Assembly (NCBI RefSeq): GCF_003086775.1
Contig: NZ_CP026001.1
Location: 3,064,407 to 3,128,406, forward strand
Reading direction: 5' to 3'
DNA: 64,000 nt
Origin: Stenotrophomonas sp. ZAC14D1_NAIMI4_1
GTDB lineage: Bacteria; Pseudomonadota; Gammaproteobacteria; Xanthomonadales; Xanthomonadaceae
Shown here: positions 27,776 to 37,644 of the stretch, one piece after another
How the letters are laid out: every line of letters starts with the position of its first letter
How positions within the stretch are numbered: position 1 is the first letter of the stretch
Made by a program: the position numbers and the translations under genes
Notes under the pieces: model-generated
The model's input: the letters and a program-made list of their open reading frames with translations, nothing else
What the model was told of the DNA's origin: nothing
The model's database searches: none

Positions 27776-27804
27776 AAACGGCACCTGCGAGGGTGCCGTT
27801 TCTG
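27776..27804 (+). terminator. Intrinsic terminator of suhB
   Basis: CGGCACC/GGTGCCG stem (27779-27785 with 27792-27798) with flanking AAA/TTT pairs and TTTCTGTTT after it, 25 bp past the suhB stop. Confidence 0.85.
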
Positions 27805-27822
27805 TTTGTGCCGCGCCCCCTT

Positions 27823-27890
27823 GTAGAGTCGAGCCATGCTCGACTTACGCGCGCAGCGCGAAAGGCAGCCGAGCGCGGGCTCGGCTCTAC
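27823..27890. repeat. Facing pair of SMAG palindromes
   Basis: GTAGAGTCGAGC...GCTCGACT at 27823-27845 and the inverse AGCCGAGC...GCTCGGCTCTAC at 27867-27890, GTAG ends outward, between convergent suhB and htpX. Confidence 0.85.
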
Positions 27891-27928
27891 AAACCCATGC
27901 GACAACCGCTGCCGCGTTGGAGAAACAA

Positions 27929-27953
27929 AACGCCCGGCACAAGGCCGGGCGTT
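27929..27953 (-). terminator. Intrinsic terminator of htpX
   Basis: AACGCCCGGC/GCCGGGCGTT stem followed on the minus strand by TTTTGTTT, 25 bp past the htpX stop. Confidence 0.85.
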
Positions 27954-27978
27954 CGTGTTTCCAGGTTCAGCCCGACGC

Positions 27979-28845
27979 TTACGCGGCGGTCGAAGCGCGC
28001 AGTGCGGCGATGCGCTCTTCCAGCGGCGGGTGGCTCATGAACAGCTTCTTCGCCGTCGAACCGGCAATGCCGAAGGCCGCGATCTGGGTCGGCAGCGTGC
28101 TCTGGCCGTGGTTGAGCTGCAGGCGCTCCAGCGCGGCGATCATCTTCTGGCGGCCGGCCAGCGAGGCACCGCCAGCGTCGGCGCGGAACTCGCGATGGCG
28201 CGAGAACCACATCGAGATCATCGTGGCGAACAGGCCGAACACCATCTCCAGCACGAACACGATGATGAAGTAGGCGAAGCCACGGCCGCCGCCTTCGCGG
28301 TTGCCCGACAGCGCGCTGTCGATGACGCCGCCGACCACGCGGGCCAGCACGATCACGAAGGTATTCAGCACGCCCTGCAGCAGCGCCATGGTGATCATGT
28401 CACCGTTGGCGACGTGGGCGATCTCGTGGCCCAGCACCGCTTCGGCCTCGTCTTCGCTCATGTTGTGCAGCAGGCCGGTGGACACCGCCACCAGCGCGTT
28501 GTTGCGGTTGGCACCGGTGGCGAACGCGTTGATTTCCGGACCGTCATACACGGCCACTTCGGGCATGCCGATGCCGGCCGCCTTGGCCTGGCGTTCGACG
28601 GTGGCCAGCAGCCAACGCTCGGTCGGGTTGCGCGGTTCGGTGATGACCACCGCACCGGTGGAACGCTTGGCCATCCACTTGGACAGCAGCAGCGAGATGA
28701 AGGAGCCACCAAAGCCGAAGATGCCGGCCATGACCAGCAGGCCGCTCATCGAACGGGAGTCCACGCCCAGGATGGACATCACGATGCCGGCGAGGATCAG
28801 CACCGCAAGGTTGGTGGCCAGGAAAAGGGCTACGCGGGTAAACAT
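27979..28845 (-). CDS. htpX: Membrane protease HtpX
   Basis: M48B zinc metalloprotease of the inner membrane that degrades misfolded membrane proteins. The 288-aa protein has two N-terminal membrane helices ([19 protein letters not shown] and the 36-56 region) and the zinc motif HEIAH (140-144) with a later Glu in [12 protein letters not shown]. It also has the HtpX signature [28 protein letters not shown]. Length is normal. Confidence 0.96.
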   Translation of the reverse strand: MFTRVALFLATNLAVLILAGIVMSILGVDSRSMSGLLVMAGIFGFGGSFISLLLSKWMAKRSTGAVVITEPRNPTERWLLATVERQAKAAGIGMPEVAVYDGPEINAFATGANRNNALVAVSTGLLHNMSEDEAEAVLGHEIAHVANGDMITMALLQGVLNTFVIVLARVVGGVIDSALSGNREGGGRGFAYFIIVFVLEMVFGLFATMISMWFSRHREFRADAGGASLAGRQKMIAALERLQLNHGQSTLPTQIAAFGIAGSTAKKLFMSHPPLEERIAALRASTAA

Positions 28846-28938
28846 GGGAAATTCCGGCTCGGAAGGGGTCGATATCTGCCAATTTGCGGTGCAGTCAGCT
28901 TGAATTCAAGCGCCAACCTGACCGACGATTCAGCCAGC

Positions 28939-29859
28939 ATGACCTCGCCTATCCCCTGCGGCCGCTTTGCGCCCTCGCCCACCGGCCTGCTGCACCCCGG
29001 TTCCCTGCTCGCCGCCCTCGGCAGCTGGCTGCTTGCGCGCCATCACGGCGGCCTGTGGCGGCTGCGCATCGAGGATGTCGACCCACCCCGCACCGTCACG
29101 GGCGCGGCGCAGTCACAATTGCAGGCGCTGGCCGCCTTCGGCCTGGATCACGACGGCCACGTGCTCTGGCAGAGCGAACGTGGCGATGCCTACCAGGCCG
29201 CGCTGGACGTGCTGCTGGCCAGCGATCTGGCCTTCGTCTGCCACTGCAGCCGCAGCGAAGTGGCCGCCAGCGGCGGCATCCACCATCGCTGCGTGGCGCG
29301 GCAACCGCGACCGGACCCCGCCGTCCGCTTCCGCGTGCCACCGGGCAGCGTGGTGCAGTTCGAGGATGGCCTGCGCGGCCTGCAGACCCAGGATGTGCAT
29401 GCTGACGTTGGCGATTTCGTGCTGCGCCGCGCCGATGGCTGCTGGGCCTACCAACTGGCCGTGGTGGTGGACGACGCCGCACAGGGCGTCACCGAAGTGG
29501 TGCGCGGCGCCGACCTGCTCGATTCCACCGCGCGGCAGATCCTGCTGCAGCAGGCGCTGGGGCTGGCAGTGCCGCGCTACTGGCACCTGCCCCTGCTGCT
29601 GGATGCGCCCGGCCACAAGCTGTCCAAATCGCTGGCCGCGCTGCCGGTGGACAGCGCGCGGCCGGTACCGGTGCTGCGCCAGCTGTGGCAGCTGCTGGGC
29701 CAGGCGCCGGCTGCGCTGGAGGGCATCGACGAGGTACACGCGCTGCTGGCCGCCGCGCGCCGGGCCTTCGACCCCCAGCGGCTGCCACGCAGCGACATCC
29801 TGCTGCCACCGGGCGCACTTTCCGCGCCGATGTTGCAGAATCCCCTTTCCCCCACCTGA
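28939..29859 (+). CDS. gluQ: Glutamyl-Q tRNA(Asp) synthetase
   Basis: Truncated GluRS paralogue that attaches glutamate to queuosine at the wobble position of tRNA-Asp. The 306-aa protein starts [16 protein letters not shown]. It has the class I motif TGLLHPGSL, zinc-site cysteines in [10 protein letters not shown] and HHRCVA, and KLSKSLAAL. It lacks the GluRS anticodon-binding half, as expected. queG, the last step of queuosine synthesis, also lies in this window (39149-40219). Confidence 0.94.
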   Translation: MTSPIPCGRFAPSPTGLLHPGSLLAALGSWLLARHHGGLWRLRIEDVDPPRTVTGAAQSQLQALAAFGLDHDGHVLWQSERGDAYQAALDVLLASDLAFVCHCSRSEVAASGGIHHRCVARQPRPDPAVRFRVPPGSVVQFEDGLRGLQTQDVHADVGDFVLRRADGCWAYQLAVVVDDAAQGVTEVVRGADLLDSTARQILLQQALGLAVPRYWHLPLLLDAPGHKLSKSLAALPVDSARPVPVLRQLWQLLGQAPAALEGIDEVHALLAAARRAFDPQRLPRSDILLPPGALSAPMLQNPLSPT

Positions 29860-29876
29860 AACCCGGACAGCATTCC

Positions 29877-30617
29877 ATGACTTCTCGCGTCGCACTGGTC
29901 ACCGGCGGAACCGGCGGCATCGGCACCGCCATCTGCCAACGCCTGGCCGACCAGGGCCACCGGGTCGCCACCAATTACCGCGACGAGGCCAAGGCCCGCG
30001 CCTGGCAGCAGGCCATGACCGAACGCGGCTACAACGTGTCGATCTTCCCCGGCGATGTGTCCGACCCGGACAGCGCCGAAGCGCTGATCCGCGCGGTTGA
30101 AGCCGAGCTGGGCCCGGTCGAGATCCTGGTCAACAACGCCGGCATCACCCGCGATACCACTTTCCACCGCATGCGTGCGGACCAGTGGCACGACGTGATC
30201 AACACCAACCTCAATTCGGTGTTCAACGTCACCCGCCCGGTCATTGAAGGCATGCGCCGCCGCGGCTGGGGCCGGGTCATCCAGATCAGCTCGATCAACG
30301 GCCTGAAGGGCCAGTACGGCCAGGCCAACTACGCCGCGGCCAAGGCCGGCATGCACGGTTTCACCATCTCCCTGGCGCGCGAGAACGCCGGCTTCGGCAT
30401 CACCGTCAACACGATCTCGCCGGGCTACGTGGCCACCGACATGGTGATGGCGGTGCCGGAGGAAGTGCGCGCGAAGATCATCGCCGACATCCCCACCGGG
30501 CGCCTGGGCAAGCCGGAGGAAATCGCCTACGGCGTGTCCTTCCTGGTGGCTGACGAGGCCGCCTGGATCACCGGCAGCAACCTGGACATCAACGGCGGCC
30601 ACCACATGGGCTGGTAA
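29877..30617 (+). CDS. phbB: Acetoacetyl-CoA reductase (PhbB/FabG-like SDR)
   Basis: A 246-aa short-chain dehydrogenase with the NADPH motif TGGTGGIG (9-16), NNAG and the catalytic SSING...YAAAK. The sequence is of PhbB type (HRVATNYRDEAKARAW, FPGDVSDPDS, TGSNLDINGGHHM). Known role: reduction of acetoacetyl-CoA to 3-hydroxybutyryl-CoA for polyhydroxybutyrate. It is followed by phaR, which supports this; no polymer synthase gene is in the window. Confidence 0.92.
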   Translation: MTSRVALVTGGTGGIGTAICQRLADQGHRVATNYRDEAKARAWQQAMTERGYNVSIFPGDVSDPDSAEALIRAVEAELGPVEILVNNAGITRDTTFHRMRADQWHDVINTNLNSVFNVTRPVIEGMRRRGWGRVIQISSINGLKGQYGQANYAAAKAGMHGFTISLARENAGFGITVNTISPGYVATDMVMAVPEEVRAKIIADIPTGRLGKPEEIAYGVSFLVADEAAWITGSNLDINGGHHMGW

Positions 30618-30801
30618 GGCCGCGCAGGCACCGGCAGCGGGCACGCGAAGGCCCCCTGCCGTTGGTCATGCTGCGCAGCACGCAAACCCTTGCTGCGCAA
30701 CATGATCGGGCGTGAAACCCAAGCCCGGCGGGGGCTGCGGCGGTTGCCAAGGCTTGTGCACTGCGCCATGCTGCACGTCTACAGTGACGAGTGACCGCTT
30801 C

Positions 30802-31335
30802 ATGGCTGCGACCCGCATCATCAAGAAGTATCCGAACCGCCGTCTCTACGACACCGAAATTTCCAGCTACATCACCATAGAGGATGTGCGCCAGCTGATC
30901 CTGGACGGTGAAGACTTCGAGGTCCGCGACGCCAAGAGCGGCGATGACCTGACCCGTTCGGTCCTGCTGCAGATCATCGCCGACCAGGAACAGGACGGCG
31001 AACCGATGCTGTCCACCCAGCTGCTGAGCCAGCTGATCCGCTTCTACGGCGATTCGCTGCAGGGCTTCATGGGCAACTACCTGGAGCGCAGCATGCAGGT
31101 CTTCCTCGACCAGCAGCAGCAGTTCCGCCAGCAGATGGGCAACCTGCTGGGCCAGACCCCGTGGGCGATGATGAACCAGCTGACCGAGCGCAACCTCGAG
31201 CTCTGGCAGGAATTCCAGCGCAACATGGGCACCGGCTTCGGCGGCCCGCGCCCCGGCGGTACGGGCACCGGCACCGGCACCAAGCCGAACGAGCCGGGTA
31301 CCGGCACCGGCACCGGCGGCAAGACCCGGCGCTGA
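30802..31335 (+). CDS. phaR: Polyhydroxyalkanoate synthesis repressor PhaR
   Basis: A 177-aa regulator with the PhaR DNA-binding core RIIKKYPNRRLYDTEISSYI and the PHB-accumulation region after it. In other bacteria PhaR binds PHB granules and represses phasin genes. The C-terminus carries a Gly-Thr repeat (GTGTGTGTKPNEPGTGTGTG) coded by a GGCACC tandem, which could slip. The start is ATG 30802. It lies 184 bp downstream of phbB on the same strand. Confidence 0.93.
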   Translation: MAATRIIKKYPNRRLYDTEISSYITIEDVRQLILDGEDFEVRDAKSGDDLTRSVLLQIIADQEQDGEPMLSTQLLSQLIRFYGDSLQGFMGNYLERSMQVFLDQQQQFRQQMGNLLGQTPWAMMNQLTERNLELWQEFQRNMGTGFGGPRPGGTGTGTGTKPNEPGTGTGTGGKTRR

Positions 31336-31360
31336 GACCACCGCCCAGCCCCAAACGAAG

Positions 31361-31391
31361 ACGGCGCGCCCTGAGGCGCGCCGTTTTGTTT
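31361..31391 (+). terminator. Intrinsic terminator of phaR
   Basis: Perfect ACGGCGCGCC/GGCGCGCCGT stem with a 4-nt loop (31361-31384), followed by TTTTGTTTT. Confidence 0.9.
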
Positions 31392-31412
31392 TGGATGCCG
31401 GCATCCCAGCGG

Positions 31413-31529
31413 GTAGAGTCGACCGTTGGTCGACTGCTCTTCGGTAGAGTCGACCGTTGGTCGACTATCGCGAAGCGCGGGCATTTCCGCCATCCGACCG
31501 AAAAGCAGTCGACCAACGGTCGACTCTAC
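31413..31529. repeat. Three SMAG palindromes
   Basis: GTAGAGTCGACCGTTGGTCGACT at 31413-31435 and 31444-31466 in tandem, and the inverse AGTCGACCAACGGTCGACTCTAC at 31507-31529, next to the stop of the TraB/GumN gene. Confidence 0.9.
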
Positions 31530-31531
31530 CC

Positions 31532-32476
31532 TCAACGTTTCGGCTTGCACCCCGTGCACACGCGCTCGACCTTGTAGCCCTTGGCCTTCAGCTTTTCCAC
31601 GACGCCGTCGCTGCCCAGCAGGTGCAGGCCGCCGACCACCACCAGCGCGCCGCCCTGCCCATCCTGCAGGTACGGCAGCAGCTTGGGCACCCAGGCATCG
31701 TTGCGCGCGGTGTTGATGCGCTGGTAGAGCTGCGGGTACTGCTGGCGCATTTCCACCGCCATCTTGTTCCACAGCAGGCGGTCATCGCCACGGCGCCAGG
31801 CGTCGTGCAGCATCAGCGACTGTGCATCGCCCTTCTCGGCCTGGTCCAGCGCTTCGGCCATCATCTGCCGCTGCTCCTGCAGGCTCATGCCATCGAGCAG
31901 GTTGATCTGGCTCTGCATGTCCTCCAGCCCGCCGGTCTGCTTGCCCGCCTTCTTCGCCTGCGCCATGAAATAGCGGTCCAGGCCGAGGTTCGCATCCAGG
32001 CCCATCTTCTGCATCTGCCCGATGGTGATGTTGAGCGCGACGAACCAGCTCTTCATGCCCTGCAGCTGCGCCAGGGGCAGCTTGTTCTGCGTGGCATAGG
32101 CCTGCAGTTTCTGCCAGGTGGCATCATCCAGGTCACGCTTCAGTTCACTGCCATCGCGGCGGATGGCGGTCTGCACCATCTGGGTGGCGGCCTGGGTCGA
32201 TTCCATCTCCTCCGGCGACACTTCGAACAGCACGCGCTTGGACGCGGTGAAGGCCTGCTCGACATCGGCCGACAAGGGGTAATCGGTGGGCTTGAGCAGG
32301 TGGAACGAGCCAAGCAGGTAGACGCGGGCATCGCCCGGGCCGGTCACCTTCCACAGCAACGGCACCGGCGGCTTGGCGGCCGGCGCTTCGGCTGGTGCGC
32401 CGCGGGCGGCGGCCAGGGGAGCGACCGCGCAGGCCAGCAACAGCACGGCACCGCGCAACAATGATCTGATCGACAT
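31532..32476 (-). CDS. TraB/GumN family protein
   Basis: A 314-aa exported protein (signal peptide SLLRGAVLLLACAVAPLAAA) of the TraB/GumN/PrgY superfamily, related to Tiki metalloproteases. Both family histidine motifs are present: YLLGSFHLLKP near residue 58 and VVVGGLHLLGSDGV near residue 285. The conserved FEVSPEEMES also appears. Probably a periplasmic protein; substrate unknown. It follows the DUF1684 lipoprotein gene by 2 bp, so the two are co-transcribed. Confidence 0.88.
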   Translation of the reverse strand: MSIRSLLRGAVLLLACAVAPLAAARGAPAEAPAAKPPVPLLWKVTGPGDARVYLLGSFHLLKPTDYPLSADVEQAFTASKRVLFEVSPEEMESTQAATQMVQTAIRRDGSELKRDLDDATWQKLQAYATQNKLPLAQLQGMKSWFVALNITIGQMQKMGLDANLGLDRYFMAQAKKAGKQTGGLEDMQSQINLLDGMSLQEQRQMMAEALDQAEKGDAQSLMLHDAWRRGDDRLLWNKMAVEMRQQYPQLYQRINTARNDAWVPKLLPYLQDGQGGALVVVGGLHLLGSDGVVEKLKAKGYKVERVCTGCKPKR

Positions 32477-32478
32477 GG

Positions 32479-33408
32479 TCAGCCTTCTCCTTCAGGCAGG
32501 TGATACGCCTTCTCACCAGCGTCCACGCGCAGGTCCAGCCGGTTTTCCGGCGGTGCCAACGGGCAGGTCGCATACGGGGTGAAAGCACAGGGCGGGTTGT
32601 AGGCGTGGTTGAAATCGATGCGCACGCTGCCATCGGCGGCCGGTGCATCGATGTCCAGGTAGCGCCCGGCCGGGTAACTGCCGTGGCCGCTGGTGCGGTC
32701 GGCAAAGACCAGGAACAGGGGCTCGCCCGGCGCGCCGATCGCTTCCAGCCGCCAGCTGCGCCCGTCGCGTTCGAATTCCACCGCGCCGGCATTGGGCATT
32801 TCGGTGGTCAGGCCGGTGATGTCCACGATCGGCAGGGTCTTGCCAGCGGGATGGGCGATGAAACGTGCCTGCACCTGCCAGCCGGCACCGCCTGGCCAGT
32901 ACTGCAGGCCGGCGAAATCGCGGCGCGCCGCGGCGTCGGCATGCTTCACCCGCAGCGCATCGCGCGGGCCGCGACGGATGATGCTCAGATGGCCCTTGCC
33001 GCCATCGAAGGCGAGCACGGTGGGCGCCGGATCCTTGTCGGTGTTCATGCGCACGCGGCCACGCACCGGCTGGCCGTCCTGGCTGACATCCACGCCGGCT
33101 TCGGGACTGAACCACCACTGGTCGCCCTCGCGCCGCAGCAGGCCCAGCTTGTCCGGGCCCACGCCCAGGCGGATGCCGCTGCTGGCGCCGCTGCCGATGA
33201 AGTGCGACTTGTACTGCAGCCAGTGCAGGCCGACCAGCGCCGTCCAGCCGTCGGGCCGGGTCAGGTCTTCATAGCGCTGCACGCGCCATTGCTGCTGCGC
33301 GGCCGCGAACGCCGGATCTTCCTTCACCACCGCCACAGGCTCCGGTGACGGGCTGCAGGCGGCCAGCAACAAGGCGACCAGCAGTCCGCCCACTCCCCGA
33401 TAACGCAT
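32479..33408 (-). CDS. DUF1684 lipoprotein
   Basis: A 309-aa protein with a lipobox signal (LVALLLAACSP, lipidated Cys at ~18). The mature part has the DUF1684 pattern: RPDGWTALVGLHWL near the start, and GRYLDIDAP...DFNHAYNPPCAFTPYATCPLAPPENRL near the end. Function of the family is unknown. The gene is tightly linked to the TraB/GumN gene downstream and 25 bp after mutL on the same strand, so it may share its transcript. Confidence 0.87.
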   Translation of the reverse strand: MRYRGVGGLLVALLLAACSPSPEPVAVVKEDPAFAAAQQQWRVQRYEDLTRPDGWTALVGLHWLQYKSHFIGSGASSGIRLGVGPDKLGLLRREGDQWWFSPEAGVDVSQDGQPVRGRVRMNTDKDPAPTVLAFDGGKGHLSIIRRGPRDALRVKHADAAARRDFAGLQYWPGGAGWQVQARFIAHPAGKTLPIVDITGLTTEMPNAGAVEFERDGRSWRLEAIGAPGEPLFLVFADRTSGHGSYPAGRYLDIDAPAADGSVRIDFNHAYNPPCAFTPYATCPLAPPENRLDLRVDAGEKAYHLPEGEG

Positions 33409-33433
33409 GGATGCTCCCTCGATGTTGCGCCGC

Positions 33434-35359
33434 TCAACGGCCGCGCAGGAACCAGCGGTCGATCTCCGCCAGCGAAAAACGTGCCCAGGTCGGTCGCCCG
33501 TGGTTGCACTGGCCCGAGCGCTCAGTGATTTCCATGTCGCGCAGCAGCGCGTTCATTTCCGGCACGGTCAGGCGCCGGTTGGCGCGCACGGCGCCGTGGC
33601 AGGCCATGGTCGACAGCAGCTCGTCGCGCGCACTGGCGATGCGCCGGCTCTGGCCATGCTCGCGCAGGTCGGTCAGCACGTCGCGCAGCAGGCCTTCCGG
33701 CTCGGCGTTGGCCAGCAGCGCGGGAATGCTGCGCACGTGCAGCGCGCCGGGGCCGGCACGGGTGACCTCGAAACCGAGCGCGGACAGCGTCTCCGCCTCG
33801 GCTTCAGCGGTGTCGGCCTCGCGCTCGCCCACGGCCAACGTGATCGGCACCAGCAACGGCTGCGACTGCAGGCCGATGCCATCGTGTGCGTTCTTCAGGC
33901 GTTCGTAGCCGATGCGCTCGTGGGCGGCATGCATGTCCACCACGATCAGGCCTTCGGCGTTCTCGGCCAGGATGTAGATGCCATGCAGCTGCGCGATGGC
34001 GTAGCCCAACGGCGGCACGCCGGCGTCGGCACTGGTCACCGGCAGGCCGTTCCCGCTCGGCATCGGCGGCAGCGCGCTGCTGCGTTCGCCTGCACCGGGT
34101 GCGGCATACAGTGCGGCATAGGCGGCGGGCGCATCGGCGACCTGCAGGCCCAGCGGCTGCTGCGGGCGCCAACCGGAGAAACCGCCACCGCCACCACCGC
34201 CGCCCGATCCCGGGGCCGCGCCGCGCACCAGGCCAAAGCCCGACGCACCCGCGCTGGACGGCATCGGCGCGCTGGACGGCATCGGCGCGCTGCCGACATC
34301 GGCAGGATGGGCCGGACCGGCGCCGATCTCCTGTGCGGAAACGCCGGCACGGGTGTCGGCCAGCGCATCCTTCAAGGTGCGGTAGACGAAGTCGTGCACC
34401 AGCCGCGAATCGCGGAAGCGCACTTCGTGCTTGGCCGGGTGCACGTTGACGTCGACCCGGGTCGGGTCCAGTTCCAGGAACAGCACGTAGGCCGGCTGGC
34501 GGCCGTGGTAGAGCACGTCGCCGTAAGCCATCTTCACCGCATGGGCGACACTGCGGTCGCGCACCGAACGGCCATTGACGTACAGGTACTGCTGGTCGGC
34601 GCTGGCCCGCGAATAATGCGGCTGCGCGATCCAGCCATGCAGGCGCAGGCCGGCACCGGTGTGGTCCACGCGCACGGCCTGGTTGGCGAAGTCCTCGCCG
34701 AGCGTCTCGGCCAGGCGCGCATCGGAATACAGGTCGCCGGGCTTGTAGCGGCGCGAGGCCTTGCCGTTGTGCGAGACGCGCAGCTCGACATCGGGGCGGG
34801 CCAGCGCCAGCGAGCGCAGCCACTCTTCGATATGGCCCATTTCAGTGCGCTCGGCACGCAGGAACTTGCGCCGCGCCGGCACGTTGTAGAACAGCTCGCG
34901 CACTTCCACGGTGGTGCCCGGCGCATGCGCGCGCGGGGTCACTTCGCCGATCTTGCCGCCTTCGATCTGCAGCGCCGAGCCGTGCTCGTCATGCGCGCGG
35001 CGCGAGGCCAGGGTGAAACGGCTGACCGAGGCGATCGACGGCAGCGCTTCGCCGCGGAAGCCAAGGGTGGCCACCGATTCGAGGTCGTCGAGGTCGGCGA
35101 TCTTGCTGGTGGCGTGCCGCGAGACGGCCAATGGCAGCTGTTCGGGGGCGATGCCACTGCCGTTGTCGCGGATGCGGATGAGGCGCACACCGCCCTCCTC
35201 CAGATCGATGTCCACGCGGCTGGCGCCGGCATCGATGGCATTCTCGACCAGCTCCTTGACCACCGACGCGGGCCGCTCGACCACTTCGCCGGCAGCGATC
35301 TGGTTGATGAGGATTTCCGGCAACGGCCGGATCGGGCGCGGATGGGTAGCAGACGTCAT
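33434..35359 (-). CDS. mutL: DNA mismatch repair protein MutL with endonuclease motif
   Basis: A 641-aa protein. N-terminal GHKL ATPase: [37 protein letters not shown] flexible linker (residues ~350-400) contains [13 protein letters not shown] and a run of glycines. The C-terminal domain carries [16 protein letters not shown], matching the D(M/Q)HAxxExxxxE metal motif, plus [12 protein letters not shown] and QCNHGRPTW, the accessory sites of endonuclease-type MutL that are absent in E. coli MutL. Start ATG 35359. It lies downstream of amiC, the order found in E. coli. Confidence 0.95.
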   Translation of the reverse strand: MTSATHPRPIRPLPEILINQIAAGEVVERPASVVKELVENAIDAGASRVDIDLEEGGVRLIRIRDNGSGIAPEQLPLAVSRHATSKIADLDDLESVATLGFRGEALPSIASVSRFTLASRRAHDEHGSALQIEGGKIGEVTPRAHAPGTTVEVRELFYNVPARRKFLRAERTEMGHIEEWLRSLALARPDVELRVSHNGKASRRYKPGDLYSDARLAETLGEDFANQAVRVDHTGAGLRLHGWIAQPHYSRASADQQYLYVNGRSVRDRSVAHAVKMAYGDVLYHGRQPAYVLFLELDPTRVDVNVHPAKHEVRFRDSRLVHDFVYRTLKDALADTRAGVSAQEIGAGPAHPADVGSAPMPSSAPMPSSAGASGFGLVRGAAPGSGGGGGGGGFSGWRPQQPLGLQVADAPAAYAALYAAPGAGERSSALPPMPSGNGLPVTSADAGVPPLGYAIAQLHGIYILAENAEGLIVVDMHAAHERIGYERLKNAHDGIGLQSQPLLVPITLAVGEREADTAEAEAETLSALGFEVTRAGPGALHVRSIPALLANAEPEGLLRDVLTDLREHGQSRRIASARDELLSTMACHGAVRANRRLTVPEMNALLRDMEITERSGQCNHGRPTWARFSLAEIDRWFLRGR

Positions 35360-35386
35360 GCGGGGATGATAACGGAGGCACCGCAG

Positions 35387-35472
35387 GTAGAGTCGACTGT
35401 CAGTCGACTGCTCCTGGCCGGGCACCGAAAAACCCCGCGCTGCGCGCGTAGTCGACTAACAGTCGACCCTAC
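35387..35472. repeat. Facing pair of SMAG palindromes between amiC and mutL
   Basis: GTAGAGTCGACTGTCAGTCGACT at 35387-35409 and AGTCGACTAACAGTCGACCCTAC at 35450-35472, GTAG ends outward. Confidence 0.85.
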
Positions 35473-35480
35473 AGAAAGCA

Positions 35481-35503
35481 GTAACCCGCCTTCGGCGGGT
35501 TAC
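35481..35503 (-). terminator. Hairpin overlapping the amiC stop
   Basis: GTAACCCGCC/GGCGGGTTAC stem with TTC loop. The amiC stop codon lies inside its arm. On the minus strand the following TGCTTTCTG is a weak T-tract, so some read-through into mutL is likely. Confidence 0.5.
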
Positions 35504-37080
35504 TTGCTGCCGCCGGCCATGGTGGCGGCGGCGTCGATCTCGGCCTGGGCGCGGGCCGCATACAGCGTGCCCGGCGGCGGCTGCCGGCTGAAGAAGGTAT
35601 GCACGCCATCGAGCACCGCGCCAGCGACCTTGCGCTGGTAGGCCGGGTCGATCAGGCGACGCTCTTCGTCCGGGTTGGAGATGAAGGCGGTTTCCACCAG
35701 CATCGCCGGCATGTCCGAGGTGCGCAGCACGGCGAAGTTGGCGCGCTCGAGGTTCGGCTTGTGGTTGTTGCCGATCCGCTTCAGGCCGCCCAGCACGTGG
35801 CCGGCCGCGTCTTCGGACGCCTTCATGTAGCCGCTCTGGGCCAGGTCCAGCAGCACGTTGGCCAGGGTGCCTTCGGTCTGCTGCAGGCGCACGCCACCGA
35901 CCAGGTCGGCCGCGTTTTCCTTGTCGGCCAGCCAGCGCGCGCGCTGCGAAGAGGCACCCTTGGTGGACAGCACGTACACCGACGAACCCGTGGCCGAACG
36001 GTTCTCGGCGGCGTCGGCATGGATCGAAATGAAGATGTCGGCCTTGTTGGCGCGCGCCTTCTGCGCACGCATCGGCAGCGGGATGAACACGTCGCTGTCG
36101 CGGGTCAGGTAGGCCTTCAGGCCCGGCGTGGCGTTGACCTGGCGGGCCAGTTCACGTGCCACCGCCAGGGTGACATCCTTCTCGCGCTTGCCGGTCGGGC
36201 CGATCGCGCCCGGATCCTGGCCGCCATGACCCGGATCGATGGCCACCACCAGGTGGCGCATGCCCGGCTGCATGCGGATGCGCGAGGCATCGCTGGGCAT
36301 GGCCGGCCGCGGTGCTTCGGCCGGCGCAGCGGCCGGCGCAGCGGCCGGCGCAGGCGTCGGTGCCGGTGCGGCGGCCACCACGGTACGGGTCGGCTGGCCG
36401 GCAAGGATCGCGGCCGGCGAAGACGACGAAGACGGCGGCGGCGTGCTGCCGGCACTGATGCCCGCAGCGGCCACCTGGGCCGGGGTGGTGGTCGGGGCCG
36501 GTGCAGGCGCAACCGGTGCGGCGGCGGTAGCGCTGGCCTGCTGCTGCACCTGCGCGGTCAACAGCGCGGTGGCACGGGCGGCATCGCCACGCGACTGTGC
36601 CGTCTGTGCGGCAGCCATGCTGGCGGCGGAAGGGGCGACGGGAGCAGCGGCCGCAGGCGCGGCACGGCTGGCGGCGGTGGCTGGACCATCGCCCGGCCAT
36701 TCGATCACCAGCCGGGATTCGTTGCCTTCGCGCTGCATCTGCGGGCGGAACGGCGCCACCGATGCGGCTAGGTCGAAGACGACACGGAAAGTGCCCGGAA
36801 CCGGCTGTCCGGTACGGACGGCGGTGACCACGCCCTGCGCGGCCGGCATCTTCAGGTTGTGCACGGCGCTGGAATCGGGGAAATCGATCACCAGGCGGTT
36901 CGGCGAGGACAGCGACAGGGTCTTGTAGCCGCCGCTGCCAACCAGTGAGATTTCCGCACGGGTGCCGGTCGCGCCGGTGTTCAGCTGGACCTGGCGGACC
37001 TCACCGGCCCACGCGCAGACGCTCGCCAGACCCAGTCCGACGGCGGCACAGATGGCGATGAGACGGTTCCCCAGGCGCAT
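35500..37080 (-). CDS. amiC: N-acetylmuramoyl-L-alanine amidase with AMIN domain (AmiB/AmiC type)
   Basis: A 526-aa periplasmic cell-separation amidase. Signal peptide ends at AWAG (~26). An AMIN domain (~28-125) targets septal peptidoglycan. A long Ala/Pro/Thr-rich linker (~130-270) follows. The Amidase_3 domain (~285-500) has zinc and catalytic residues in VAIDPGHGGQDPGAIG, SIHADAAENR and MLVETAFISNPDEE. The linker is coded by GCGGCCGGC tandems near 36330-36350. It sits between tsaE and mutL as in E. coli amiB. Confidence 0.95.
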   Translation of the reverse strand: MRLGNRLIAICAAVGLGLASVCAWAGEVRQVQLNTGATGTRAEISLVGSGGYKTLSLSSPNRLVIDFPDSSAVHNLKMPAAQGVVTAVRTGQPVPGTFRVVFDLAASVAPFRPQMQREGNESRLVIEWPGDGPATAASRAAPAAAAPVAPSAASMAAAQTAQSRGDAARATALLTAQVQQQASATAAAPVAPAPAPTTTPAQVAAAGISAGSTPPPSSSSSPAAILAGQPTRTVVAAAPAPTPAPAAAPAAAPAEAPRPAMPSDASRIRMQPGMRHLVVAIDPGHGGQDPGAIGPTGKREKDVTLAVARELARQVNATPGLKAYLTRDSDVFIPLPMRAQKARANKADIFISIHADAAENRSATGSSVYVLSTKGASSQRARWLADKENAADLVGGVRLQQTEGTLANVLLDLAQSGYMKASEDAAGHVLGGLKRIGNNHKPNLERANFAVLRTSDMPAMLVETAFISNPDEERRLIDPAYQRKVAGAVLDGVHTFFSRQPPPGTLYAARAQAEIDAAATMAGGSK

Positions 37081-37161
37081 GGTCAGGATTCAATCACCGC
37101 GCTGAACGGAATGCAACACCTTTTTCCTTAATAATCCGTAACCTGCCGGTGTTTGTTCTCG

Positions 37162-37644
37162 TCAGCCCACAGAAATGGCCTGCAAGTCGCCCCCGTCGGG
37201 AAGCCGACCGAGCCATTCACGCCCGGCGTCGCTGGCCCCAGTGAGACGGACGCGTCGGCCCTGCCCCTCGATCTCCAGCGCCACCACCAGATCGGTGGGC
37301 GGGAGGGCGCCGGCGCCGCGCTCGGGCCATTCGACCAGCCACAGCACCGCGCTGCCCTCGTCCAGGCCAAGGAAATCCAGTTCGCCCGCCTGGCCGATGC
37401 GGTACAGGTCCAGGTGCCACGCTTCGCCACCGCTGGCCAGCGGGTAGCGCTCGACCAGGGTGTAGGTCGGGCTGCGGATCGCGCCCTGCACGCCCAATGC
37501 ACGCAGCAGTGCGCGTGCGGTGGTGGATTTGCCGGCGCCGAGATCGCCCCGCAGCTCGACCAGCGCCTGCGGCGGACGGGTGGCGGCCAGCCACTGGCCC
37601 AGCAGTTCGGTGGCTTCGCTGTCGGCCAGGAAGAATTCAGTCAT
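37162..37644 (-). CDS. tsaE: tRNA threonylcarbamoyladenosine biosynthesis ATPase TsaE
   Basis: P-loop ATPase of the TsaB-TsaD-TsaE complex making t6A37 in tRNA. The 160-aa protein has Walker A GDLGAGKST (33-41), SPTYTLVERY and the HLDLYRIG motif. The start overlaps the nnr stop by 4 bp (ATGA). Length and order within nnr-tsaE-amiC-mutL are conserved. Confidence 0.95.
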   Translation of the reverse strand: MTEFFLADSEATELLGQWLAATRPPQALVELRGDLGAGKSTTARALLRALGVQGAIRSPTYTLVERYPLASGGEAWHLDLYRIGQAGELDFLGLDEGSAVLWLVEWPERGAGALPPTDLVVALEIEGQGRRVRLTGASDAGREWLGRLPDGGDLQAISVG

